Source: Hymenobacter sp.
GTDB lineage: Bacteria > Bacteroidota > Bacteroidia > Cytophagales > Hymenobacteraceae
Reading direction: 5' to 3'
NCBI GenBank assembly: GCA_028288445.1
Contig: JAQBNT010000242.1
Coordinates: 1-64,000, forward strand
Length of the DNA stretch: 64,000 bases
Shown one piece after another: positions 1 to 8,074 of this stretch. The translations under genes and the position numbers were made by a program. The notes beneath the pieces are model-generated. The model did not search any database. It was given only the letters and a program-made list of their open reading frames with translations, and had not been told where the DNA came from. Within the stretch, counting starts at the first letter, position 1; the number at the start of each line of letters is the position of its first letter.

Positions 1-456
1 AAGGTGGGCGGCTTCAACCTGAGCGTGTTCATCCAGGGCGTGCAGGGCTCGAATGTGCTGAACTTGAACCGCTACGAGCTGGAATCGGGCATCACGACCA
101 CCAACACGCTGGCCACCGTGACCAACCGCTGGACGCCCACCAATACCGATACGAACATTCCGCGGGCCGGCAGCACGCTGCGCCGCAGCACCGGCATTGT
201 GAGCGATGTGGTGGAGGACGGCAGCTTTGTGCGCCTCAAGACCGTGACGCTGGGCTACACGCTGCCCAAGTTCGACAAAGCCATCAAGTCGGCCAACGTG
301 TACGTGACGGCGCAGAACCTGGTCACGCTCACCAAATACACCGGCTACGACCCCGAGGTAAACTCTTTTGGCGGCGACAACCTGAGTTTGAACACCGATT
401 ACAACGCCTTCCCGAGCAGCCGCACCTTCATTGCCGGCGTGCGTCTGGGCTTCTAA
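1..456 (+). CDS. SusC-like TonB-dependent receptor, C-terminal fragment
   Basis: The reading frame is open from the first base, so the start lies outside the window; about 151 residues are visible. The C-terminus has features seen in SusC/RagA outer-membrane receptors: a VRLKTVTLGYTLP strand, the stretch VYVTAQNLVTLTKYTGYDPE, and a final aromatic residue (GVRLGF) typical of a beta-barrel end. SusC proteins import oligosaccharides with energy from TonB-ExbBD and work with the SusD lipoprotein encoded 26 bases downstream. It opens the visible part of the first PUL. The SusC assignment is firm; the substrate cannot be read from this fragment. Confidence 0.93.
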   Translation, partial: KVGGFNLSVFIQGVQGSNVLNLNRYELESGITTTNTLATVTNRWTPTNTDTNIPRAGSTLRRSTGIVSDVVEDGSFVRLKTVTLGYTLPKFDKAIKSANVYVTAQNLVTLTKYTGYDPEVNSFGGDNLSLNTDYNAFPSSRTFIAGVRLGF

Positions 457-482
457 TCTCCGACTTTCCTCCTCCCATTCCG

Positions 483-1913
483 ATGAAAAAAAATATCCTC
501 CTGCTCAGCTTGCTGGCCCTCGGCCTAAGCTTGGGCGCCTGCGAGAAATTCCTGCAGGAAACCCCGGCCGACTTCCTAGCCGCCGAGAACTTTTACCGCA
601 ACGAAGGCGACGCCGTAGCCGGCCTGAACGGTGTGTTCAACTCCCTGCTGCCTCAGACCTACTACGGCCGCACCGGCTGGCAAATCACGGAGCTGCCCGG
701 CGAACTCATCCGCGTGGGGTCCAGCACCGACGAGCGGGCCCAGCTTTCGCGCTTCACCTATACGCCCACCAACACCGAAATCAACAGCTGGTGGACCAAC
801 TCGTACCGGATGATAAACCGGGCCAACGCCTTGCTGGAGAAGGTGCCTGCCATCAGCATGGACGCCACCCGCAAGAACGTCATTCTCGGCAATGCCCGCT
901 TCCTACGGGCGCTGGCCTACTTCGATTTGGCCCGTTGCTTCGGCGATGTGCCGCTGGTGCTGGCCACCGTAAAAAGCCCTTCCGACGACCTGCGCCCACC
1001 GCGTGCGCCGCTAGCCAAGGTGTACGAAAAGATTATCGAAGACCTACAGTTTGCCGAAGCCAACTGCCCGCTGGAAAGCCAGATTGCCGCCGGCGAGAAA
1101 GGCCGCGTATCGAAGGGGGCCGCTGCTGCCGTGCTGGCCAAGGTGTACCTGACCCGCGCCGCCAACGCGGCCGTGGCCCAGCCCACCGACAACCAAAGCG
1201 CCCTCGATGCCTGCACTCGCGTGACCGGCTCGAACCAGTATAGCCTGCTACAGACCTACGGCGACGTGTTCAACCCCGACAAGGAAAACGGGCCGGAGCA
1301 CATCTTCAGCATCCAGTTCGATTTGCCGCCGAACACGGGCAGCATCATTGTGCGGCAGTTTTTGCCCTCGCAGTTGCAGGGCCTGGGCACGTTTACGGTA
1401 GAAGACAGCCTCGTGCGTTCCTACCGCACCACCGACGTGCGCCGGGCCTGGAACATCAGCAACCAGGCCGGTACCACCACGCTGGCCCGCTACTACTTCA
1501 ACAAGTTTCGCGACGACAAGCGCATCATCAACGATGCCCGTACCAACTACCTCATCACGCGCTATGCCGATGTGCTGCTGATGCAGTCGGAAGCCCGCAA
1601 CAACCTCAACGCCGCCGACCCGCTGAAGTACGACGGCTATAATAAAGTACGCCAGCGCGCCGGCCTGCCCCAGTGGGCTGCCACGCGCGTGACCACCAAA
1701 GACGCCTTCGTGGACATGATGGTGCGCGAGCGCGGCTGGGAGCTGGTACAGGAAGGCCACCGCTGGTTCGACCTCGTGCGCCTGAACCGCCTGATGGAGC
1801 GCGAAAAGGCCATTTTCAACCGCACGGTGGACCCCCGGTACCTGCTGTTTCCGATTCCGCAGCCCGAAATTCTGCTTAACCCTAACCTGACCCAAAACCA
1901 GGGCTATAACTAA
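483..1913 (+). CDS. SusD/RagB-type glycan-binding lipoprotein
   Basis: A 476-residue protein starting MKKNILLLSLLALGLSLGAC, a lipoprotein signal peptide with lipobox LGAC, so it should be lipid-anchored at the cell surface. It follows the SusC end directly, and SusD proteins cap the SusC barrel and bind glycan. The SusD/RagB pattern is visible in the N-terminal EKFLQETPADFLAAENFY segment, the central YADVLLMQSEARNN helix and the C-terminal RERGWELVQEGHRWFDLVRL block ending in FPIPQPEILLNPNLTQN. Length is usual for the family. The stop codon overlaps the next start (TAATG at 1911-1915), which suggests translational coupling. Confidence 0.95.
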   Translation: MKKNILLLSLLALGLSLGACEKFLQETPADFLAAENFYRNEGDAVAGLNGVFNSLLPQTYYGRTGWQITELPGELIRVGSSTDERAQLSRFTYTPTNTEINSWWTNSYRMINRANALLEKVPAISMDATRKNVILGNARFLRALAYFDLARCFGDVPLVLATVKSPSDDLRPPRAPLAKVYEKIIEDLQFAEANCPLESQIAAGEKGRVSKGAAAAVLAKVYLTRAANAAVAQPTDNQSALDACTRVTGSNQYSLLQTYGDVFNPDKENGPEHIFSIQFDLPPNTGSIIVRQFLPSQLQGLGTFTVEDSLVRSYRTTDVRRAWNISNQAGTTTLARYYFNKFRDDKRIINDARTNYLITRYADVLLMQSEARNNLNAADPLKYDGYNKVRQRAGLPQWAATRVTTKDAFVDMMVRERGWELVQEGHRWFDLVRLNRLMEREKAIFNRTVDPRYLLFPIPQPEILLNPNLTQNQGYN

Positions 1914-3103
1914 TGCGCGTATTCCTTCTTTTTCTAATGTGGTGGGTGCTGGGCGCCCCGGGGCTGGCGGCTGCAACTGCGGCCCCGGCGGCGTTTCTGC
2001 TGCTCGACCCGGCTGCCATGGCCGCCTACAAAACGGCCTACAAAGCCGGTCGCAAAGCCGAAACGACCCAGGTGCAAAAGCTGCTGGCTGATGCCGACCG
2101 CGCCCTCCAGCACGGCCCGTACACTATTACCACCAAGCCCCAGACGCCCCCCAGCGGCGACAAGCACGACTATATCTCGCAGGCCCCGTACTGGTGGCCC
2201 GACCCCACAAAGCCCAATGGCAAGCCTTACATCCAGAAGGACGGCCTGCACAACCCCGAGGCCGAGGCGATGAAGGACAGCGAGAACCTGAGCAAAATGT
2301 GCGCGGCGGTGCAGGCGCTGGGGTTGGCCTACTACTTCGCCGGCGATGAGAAATACGCCGGCCAAGCGGCGAATCTGCTACGCATGTTTTTCCTGAACCC
2401 GGCCACCCGCATGAACCCGAACCTGAACTTTGGGCAGGGCATTCCGGGCATCAACAACGGCCGGAATTTTGGCATCATCGAAACCCGGCACCTGGTGGGA
2501 ATCCCGGAGGCCCTGGCGTTGTTGAACGGCAGCCCCAGCATGGACGCGCCGCTAATGACGGGACTAAATGCGTGGTTCAAGGACTTTACTACCTGGCTCA
2601 CCACCAGCCCCATTGCCCTGCCCGAAGGCGCGGCCAAAAACAACCACGGCACCTTTTACGACACGCAGGTGGTGGATTTTGCCCTTTTCACCGGCAACGA
2701 CGCCCTGGCCAAAAGCATCCTGCAAAAGCAAACCTGGCCCCGCGTAGCGGTGCAACTCGCCCCCGACGGCGCGCAGCCCCTGGAGCTGGCCCGCACTCGC
2801 CCCTGGAACTACACCAGCATGAACCTGCAGGGCTGGGAACGTCTGGCCCTACTGGCCCCGCACGTCGGCCTCGACCTCTGGCACTACACCACCCCCGACG
2901 GCCGCGGCCTGCGCCAGGCCGTGGAATGGTTCCGGCCCTACCTGCTGGGCCAGAAAAAGATGGAGAAAGCCGACGCCGCCGGCACGTCCAACACGCTGGC
3001 CCTTGATGCCTACGAGCAGGCCAGCCGCGCCTATCCAGACCTGAAAGCCGCCGAAGTATTCGCGCAGCATCCTGATTTCAAGCCCGTGCCCTGGGCCTTT
3101 TGA
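1913..3103 (+). CDS. Alginate-lyase-superfamily protein (putative polysaccharide lyase)
   Basis: A 396-residue protein with an N-terminal signal sequence ending near AAATAAPA. The segment APYWWPDPTKPNGKPYIQ and the later NNHGTFYDTQVVDFALF are hallmarks of the alginate_lyase (alpha/alpha toroid) superfamily, where His and Tyr of the NNHG block and neighbouring residues take part in beta-elimination. It probably cleaves a uronate polymer in the periplasm and leaves unsaturated ends for the neighbouring GH88 enzymes. The gene shares one base with the SusD stop and one base with the next start. The actual substrate (glucuronan, alginate or another uronan) cannot be told from sequence. A close paralog is encoded at 13261-14448. 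Confidence 0.82.
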   Translation: MRVFLLFLMWWVLGAPGLAAATAAPAAFLLLDPAAMAAYKTAYKAGRKAETTQVQKLLADADRALQHGPYTITTKPQTPPSGDKHDYISQAPYWWPDPTKPNGKPYIQKDGLHNPEAEAMKDSENLSKMCAAVQALGLAYYFAGDEKYAGQAANLLRMFFLNPATRMNPNLNFGQGIPGINNGRNFGIIETRHLVGIPEALALLNGSPSMDAPLMTGLNAWFKDFTTWLTTSPIALPEGAAKNNHGTFYDTQVVDFALFTGNDALAKSILQKQTWPRVAVQLAPDGAQPLELARTRPWNYTSMNLQGWERLALLAPHVGLDLWHYTTPDGRGLRQAVEWFRPYLLGQKKMEKADAAGTSNTLALDAYEQASRAYPDLKAAEVFAQHPDFKPVPWAF

Positions 3104-4329
3104 TGATGAAGAAAGTCCTTGTCATTACGGCCGCATTGCTCGGGCTGGCGCCGGCACCGCTCCAGGCCCAGAAGCGGCCGCCCGCAAAACTGCCCGCTGC
3201 CCGGCCGCCGGCCGTGCCCGTAGCCGCCGTGGTAGCCCGCGCCGAAGCCCAGTATGCCGCCTACCTGCGCCAATACCCCGACAGCACCCAGCACCCACGC
3301 AGCACGGAGCCCGACGGCCGCCTCATCCGCACCAACTCGCGCAACTGGACCAGCGGCTTTTTCGCGGGCAGCCTTTGGTACCTGGCGCGCCTGAGCAGCC
3401 AGCCGCAGTGGCCGCGCCGCGCCGCTGCGTTCACCGAAACGCTGGATGCCGAAAAGAACGTGACCACGACGCACGACCTGGGTTTTATTCTCAATAACTC
3501 CTACGGGCAGGGCTACGCCGTGACGAAAAACCCGCCGTACCGCGCCGTGCTGCTGCAAGCGGCCGCCTCGTTGGCCAAGCGGTTCAGCCCCACGGTGGGG
3601 GCCATCCGCTCCTGGGACCACCACGCCGAGGTGTGGGCCTACCCCGTCATCGTGGATAACCTGCTGAATCTGGAGCTGCTTTTCGCCGCCACCCGCCTCA
3701 GCGGCGACTCCTCCTACTACCGCATCGCCAAAACCCACGCGGCCACGGATTTGAAGTACCGCTTTCGGGCGGATTTCAGCACCTTCCACGTACTGAATTT
3801 CGACCCGGCCAGTGGCAAGCTACTGACGGCCGTGACGCACCAGGGCTACGCTGACAACTCCTGCTGGGCGCGGGGGCAGGCCTGGGCCATCTACGGCTAC
3901 ACCATGGTGTATCGCGAAACCCGGGACCCAAAATTCCTGCAAGCGGCCATGCACGCCGCCGACTATTTCATTGCGCACACGGCTTCGATTCCGGACCGCA
4001 TTCCCTATTGGGATTTCAACGCCCCCGACATCCCCAACGCCCCGCGGGATGCCTCAGCTGCCGCCGCCGCCGCGTCCGGCCTGCTGGAATTGAGCAAGTA
4101 TGCGCCGAAAAAAAACGACTATTTCAGCGCCGCCACAGCCATTCTGGCCAGCCTCAGCTCGCCGCAATACCTGGCCGCTGCCGGCACCAACAACTACTTC
4201 CTGCTGAAGCACAGCACCGGAAATTTCCCCGCTAAATCAGAAATCGACGTGCCTTTGGTCTACGCCGACTACTACTACCTCGAAGCCCTATGGCGCTACC
4301 AGAACTACGCCCAGCTGACGCTCAACTAG
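3103..4329 (+). CDS. GH88 unsaturated glucuronyl/galacturonyl hydrolase
   Basis: A 408-residue protein. I start it at ATG 3103, which shares a base with the preceding TGA, rather than the TTG at 3100; ATG 3106 is also possible. A signal peptide runs to about LAPAPLQAQ. The GH88 features are TSGFFAGSLWYLARL, THDLGFILNNSYGQGY with the first catalytic Asp, SWDHH with the second Asp, and GYADNSCWARGQAWAIYGY. GH88 enzymes hydrate the 4,5-unsaturated uronic acid left by polysaccharide lyases and release a 5-keto-4-deoxyuronate. This fits its place right after the lyase-like gene. A second GH88 lies at 10552-11751. The last 40 bases overlap the SDR gene. Confidence 0.92.
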   Translation: MMKKVLVITAALLGLAPAPLQAQKRPPAKLPAARPPAVPVAAVVARAEAQYAAYLRQYPDSTQHPRSTEPDGRLIRTNSRNWTSGFFAGSLWYLARLSSQPQWPRRAAAFTETLDAEKNVTTTHDLGFILNNSYGQGYAVTKNPPYRAVLLQAAASLAKRFSPTVGAIRSWDHHAEVWAYPVIVDNLLNLELLFAATRLSGDSSYYRIAKTHAATDLKYRFRADFSTFHVLNFDPASGKLLTAVTHQGYADNSCWARGQAWAIYGYTMVYRETRDPKFLQAAMHAADYFIAHTASIPDRIPYWDFNAPDIPNAPRDASAAAAAASGLLELSKYAPKKNDYFSAATAILASLSSPQYLAAAGTNNYFLLKHSTGNFPAKSEIDVPLVYADYYYLEALWRYQNYAQLTLN

Positions 4330-5150
4330 CGAAAGAAACCAACAGCTTTTCCCTTGAAAACAAAGTAATTGTCGTCACCGGCGGCACCGGCATCCTCGGC
4401 GATGCGTTCCTGAACGGCATCGTGGAAGCCGGCGGCAGCGTCGGCATATTGGGCCGCAACGCGGCGCTGGCCGAAGAGCGGGCCGCCGCCATCAACCAGC
4501 AGGGCGGCCGGGCGCTGGCCCTGGTGGCCGACGTACTGAACGAAGGCCAATTGCAAGTCGCCTGCGACCTGATGATGGACACGTTCGGCCAGATTGATGG
4601 CCTGGTGAATGCGGCCGGGGGCAACGCGCCCGATGGCGTGCTGGCCGCCGATACCGACGTGTTCAAAATGGACCTCGCCGGCATGCGCCGCGTGATGGAC
4701 CTCAACGTGTGGGGCACCCTGCTGCCCACGCAGGTTTTCGGGCCGGCCATTGCCGAATCCGGCGCGGGCAGCATCGTCAACATTTCCTCGATGAACTCCA
4801 AGCGGGCCATCACCAAAGTACTGGGCTACAACATGGGCAAGGCCGCGGTGGACTGTTACAACCAGTGGTTTGCCGTGGAAATGGCCAACCGCTACGGCGA
4901 CCGCCTGCGCATGAACGCGCTGGCCCCGGGCTTCTTCCTCACTGAGCAAAACCGCAGCCTGCTCACCACGCCCGAAGGCGGTTTCACCCCGCGCGGCGAG
5001 CTGGTGATTCGCCAAACCCCTTTCAAGCGCTTCGGCCACCCCGATGAGTTGAAGGGAGCGCTGGTCTGGCTGCTTAGCGACGCCTCGCGCTTTGTCACCG
5101 GCTCCATGATTTGCGTGGATGGCGGCTTTTCCATTTTTGGCGGCGTTTAA
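4290..5150 (+). CDS. SDR-family oxidoreductase, probably uronate-related (fructuronate reductase/KduD-like)
   Basis: A 286-residue cytoplasmic short-chain dehydrogenase/reductase. The nucleotide-binding motif TGGTGILG is at residues 30-37, NISSMNSKR supplies the catalytic serine region, and Y180xxxK184 (YNMGK) is the active-site pair. The C-terminal SRFVTGSMICVDGGFSIFGG is typical of the classical SDR fold. Proteins of this type in uronate loci reduce keto-uronates such as D-fructuronate, or act like KduD on deoxy-ketouronates; the position after a lyase-like gene and GH88 supports this, but the exact substrate is inference. ATG 4290 lies 40 bases inside the GH88 gene and no better in-frame start follows before the fold begins. 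Confidence 0.85.
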   Translation: MALPELRPADAQLAKETNSFSLENKVIVVTGGTGILGDAFLNGIVEAGGSVGILGRNAALAEERAAAINQQGGRALALVADVLNEGQLQVACDLMMDTFGQIDGLVNAAGGNAPDGVLAADTDVFKMDLAGMRRVMDLNVWGTLLPTQVFGPAIAESGAGSIVNISSMNSKRAITKVLGYNMGKAAVDCYNQWFAVEMANRYGDRLRMNALAPGFFLTEQNRSLLTTPEGGFTPRGELVIRQTPFKRFGHPDELKGALVWLLSDASRFVTGSMICVDGGFSIFGGV

Positions 5151-5235
5151 TTCGGCCTATGGTAGGTAGAAGAATTTCTCGTGGCACAACCCCGACTCCG
5201 TTCCCGCGGACAGGAGGATTGAATGATTGTAGCGC

Positions 5236-5289
5236 GGGCTTTCAGTCCGCGAGTCAGGAGCGGATGGTCAGTTCGCGGACTGAAAGCCC
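5236..5289. repeat. REP-like 17-bp perfect inverted repeat
   Basis: Two perfect 17-base arms, gggctttcagtccgcga at 5236-5252 and its reverse complement at 5273-5289, are separated by 20 bases. The unit looks like a small dispersed palindromic (REP-type) element. It lies between the SDR stop and the GH2 signal peptide. The GH2 start codon chosen here (5264) falls in the loop, so the right arm would be translated as the protein's N-terminus. Confidence 0.7.
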
Positions 5290-8002
5290 ACGCCATATCC
5301 GCGCCGCATGCACGCTTCTGATACTCCTCGCGTTGCTTCTGCCGCGCCCCGCTGCCGCCCAGTCCCGCGTCGTTCAGTCCATTAATTCCGACTGGCAGTT
5401 CCGTCGCGCCGACGGCCCGGACTACGCCCAAACGGCCGCGCCGGCCGCTGGCTGGGAGAGAATTTCTATCCCCCATACCTGGAACGCGGCCGACGTGACC
5501 GACGACGAGCCCGGCTACTACCGGGGTGTGGGCTGGTATCGCAAAACCCTGCACATCCCCGCCAGCTGGCAAACCCGCCGCGTGTCCCTCTACTTCGAAG
5601 GGGCGGGCCAGGAAGCGGCCGTGTACGTGAACGGGCAACTGGCCGGCCGGCACGCGGGCGGCTATACCGCGTTCAGCTTCCCCATCAGCCAATGGCTGAG
5701 ATTTGATAAGGGGGTTCCAAACGAAGTAGTGGTGAAAGTCGACAACAGGCCCAACGTTGCCCTGCCGCCGCTTTCGGCCGACTTCACTTTCTACGGCGGC
5801 CTGTACCGCGACGTCTACCTGGTGGCCGCTAACCCGGTGCATTTCGACCTCGATAACTACGCCTCCAGCGGCCTGTTCGTGAGCACTCCGGCCGTATCGG
5901 CGGAGGCGGCGCAGGTGCTGGCCCGGGGCACGCTGGTGAACGAATCGACTACTAAGCGACGCCTCACGGTGCTCACCGAACTCACCGACCACGCCGGCAA
6001 TGTGGTGGGCCAGCAGCGTAGCAACCTCACGCTGGCGGCCGGTGAGAAGCGCGAATTTCGGCAGGCCTTCACCAACCTGCGCCGGCCGCACCTGTGGTCA
6101 CCCGACGACCCGTACCTGTACCACATCACGGCCACCGTGCGGGAAGCGGGGCCGGCTGCGGCAGTGCCGCTCGATGCCGTGAGCAGCCCGCTGGGTCTGC
6201 GCTGGTTCCGCTTCGATGCGGCCACGGGCTTTTACCTCAACGGCCAGCCGCTCAAGCTCATTGGCACCAACCGGCACCAGGATTTTCCTGGCCTTGGCAA
6301 TGCCCTGCCCGATGCCCTGGCAGAGCGTGACCTGCTGCTGCTAAAGCAGATGGGCGGCAACTTCCTCCGCGTGTCGCACTACCCACAGGACCCCGCTGTG
6401 CTCGCCGCCTGCGACCGCCTGGGCATCCTGGCGTCGGTCGAAATTCCCGTTGTGAATGCCATCACGGATTCGCCGGCTTTTTTCGAGAACTGCAAAACCA
6501 TGCAGACGGAGATGATTCGGCAGGGCTACAACCACCCCAGCGTCATCATCTGGGCCTACATGAACGAGGTGCTGCTGCGCCTGCCCACCGGCCTTACGAA
6601 GGACAATGACGCCGGCAAAGCTTACCTGGCTCGCGTGGCTGCCCTGGCCCGTGAGCTTGACGCGCTGACCCGCCGCGAGGACCCCACCCGCTACACCATG
6701 CTGGTTAACCACGGCGCGTTCGACCTCTATCAGCAAGCGGGCTTGCTCAATATCCCCCAACTAATAGGCTGGAATCTCTACGCCGGCTGGTACTCGGGCG
6801 GCTTCCAAGGCTTCCCCGACTTCCTAGACCGGCACCGCCGCGAGCTGCCCGACAAGCCCCTGCTGGTAACCGAATTTGGCGCCGATGCCGATGCCCGGCT
6901 GCATTCTTTCAGCCCCCAGCGCTTCGACAAAACCACGGAGTACGCCAACCGCTACCACCAGTTTTACCTCCGGGAGATTCTGGCCCGGCCTTTCGTGGCC
7001 GGGGCCACCGTCTGGAATTTGGCCGAGTTCAACTCGGAAACCCGGCAGGAAGCCGTGCCGCACATCAACAACAAAAGCCTGCTCACGGCCGACCGCCAGC
7101 CCAAAGATGCTTACCTGTTCTACCAGGCCCATTTGCTGAAAGCCCCTTTCGTGCGCATCGGCTCCCGCGCCTGGACCCTGCGGAGCGGTACGGCCGCCAG
7201 CCCCGATTCTTTGTACTGCGCGCAGCCGGTGGAAGTGTACACCAACCAGTCCGCCGCCGAGTTGCAACTCAACGGCCAGTCGCTGGGTACGCACCCGGCC
7301 GAGTTTGGTATCGTGCGCTTCCGCGTGCCCTTTGCCAATGGCCTGAACCAGCTGACGGCCCGCGCCGGCACCGCCCCTGCCGACCACACGGATATTCAGT
7401 TCCAGCTGCTGTCCCCCAACCTGTCTTCCGATAAACTGCCCTTCTCCGAGCTCAACGTGAGCCTGGGCGACCAGCGCTACTTCACCGATGCCCGGCTAAA
7501 CCAGGTCTGGCTGCCCGAGCAGGCTTACGTGCCCGGCGGCTGGGGCTACGTGGGCGGCCACCCGTTCGCGCTGCCCGGCACCGGCCGTCTGCCCTACGGC
7601 TCCGACCGCAACATCCTCGGCACCGAGTACGATGCCGTGTACGAAACCCAGCGCGTGGGCCTCAGCCAGTTTCGCCTCGATGTGCCCGCCGGCCGGTACG
7701 AAGTCACCCTGCACTTTGCCGAGCTCGAAGCCGTGCCCGCTGCCGAGCAGCTGGCCTACAACCTGGCCAAAGCTGATGCCGCTTCGGCTGCGCCGGCCAA
7801 AGCAGCCCGCCGCTTCGATGTCTGGCTGAATGGCTTGCTGTTACTGCCAGATATGGGGCCGGACAACAACCTGCCGCCGCTCCAGGCCGTGAGCGTTAAG
7901 CTACCGGTAAGCGTGCGAATGGGGGAGGGGATTATACTCGATTTTAAAGCGGCCGTCGGTGAGACGGTGCTGAATGGAATTCAGGTAAAACGGCTGGATT
8001 GA
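5264..8002 (+). CDS. GH2 glycosidase (beta-galactosidase/beta-glucuronidase type) with C-terminal malectin-like domain
   Basis: The frame is open from 5111, but ATG 5264 gives a compact N-terminus before the hydrophobic signal segment (CTLLILLALLLPRPAAAQ) and is preceded by AGGAG. The resulting protein has 912 residues. An N-terminal sugar-binding jelly roll (WERISIPHTWNAADVTD, GYYRGVGWYRKTL) is followed by an Ig-like domain and a TIM barrel with likely acid/base E435 (YMNEVLLR) and nucleophile E537 (LVTEFGADAD). The last ~170 residues (VPAGRYEVTLHFAELEA) look like a malectin-type carbohydrate-binding module. It is probably periplasmic and removes beta-linked galactose or uronate from the PUL 1 substrate. 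The start is the least certain point because it lies in a REP-like repeat. Confidence 0.88.
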   Translation: MVSSRTESPRHIRAACTLLILLALLLPRPAAAQSRVVQSINSDWQFRRADGPDYAQTAAPAAGWERISIPHTWNAADVTDDEPGYYRGVGWYRKTLHIPASWQTRRVSLYFEGAGQEAAVYVNGQLAGRHAGGYTAFSFPISQWLRFDKGVPNEVVVKVDNRPNVALPPLSADFTFYGGLYRDVYLVAANPVHFDLDNYASSGLFVSTPAVSAEAAQVLARGTLVNESTTKRRLTVLTELTDHAGNVVGQQRSNLTLAAGEKREFRQAFTNLRRPHLWSPDDPYLYHITATVREAGPAAAVPLDAVSSPLGLRWFRFDAATGFYLNGQPLKLIGTNRHQDFPGLGNALPDALAERDLLLLKQMGGNFLRVSHYPQDPAVLAACDRLGILASVEIPVVNAITDSPAFFENCKTMQTEMIRQGYNHPSVIIWAYMNEVLLRLPTGLTKDNDAGKAYLARVAALARELDALTRREDPTRYTMLVNHGAFDLYQQAGLLNIPQLIGWNLYAGWYSGGFQGFPDFLDRHRRELPDKPLLVTEFGADADARLHSFSPQRFDKTTEYANRYHQFYLREILARPFVAGATVWNLAEFNSETRQEAVPHINNKSLLTADRQPKDAYLFYQAHLLKAPFVRIGSRAWTLRSGTAASPDSLYCAQPVEVYTNQSAAELQLNGQSLGTHPAEFGIVRFRVPFANGLNQLTARAGTAPADHTDIQFQLLSPNLSSDKLPFSELNVSLGDQRYFTDARLNQVWLPEQAYVPGGWGYVGGHPFALPGTGRLPYGSDRNILGTEYDAVYETQRVGLSQFRLDVPAGRYEVTLHFAELEAVPAAEQLAYNLAKADAASAAPAKAARRFDVWLNGLLLLPDMGPDNNLPPLQAVSVKLPVSVRMGEGIILDFKAAVGETVLNGIQVKRLD

Positions 8003-8024
8003 TGACAGTGAATAGAAAATATAG

Positions 8025-8060
8025 AACGGTCATGCTTCGACTACGCTCAGCATGACCGTT
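8025..8060. terminator. Hairpin with GTCATGCT/AGCATGAC core between GH2 genes
   Basis: Perfect 12-base arms at 8025-8036 and 8049-8060, with a 12-base loop, followed by a short T-rich stretch to 8062. It lies 23 bases after the first GH2 stop and ends 15 bases before the second GH2 start. It could attenuate or terminate transcription, or stabilise the upstream mRNA. Hairpins with the same core occur at 13170-13218 and 40431-40464, so it may be a dispersed element. Confidence 0.55.
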
Positions 8061-8074
8061 TTGGGCATTCCGAT

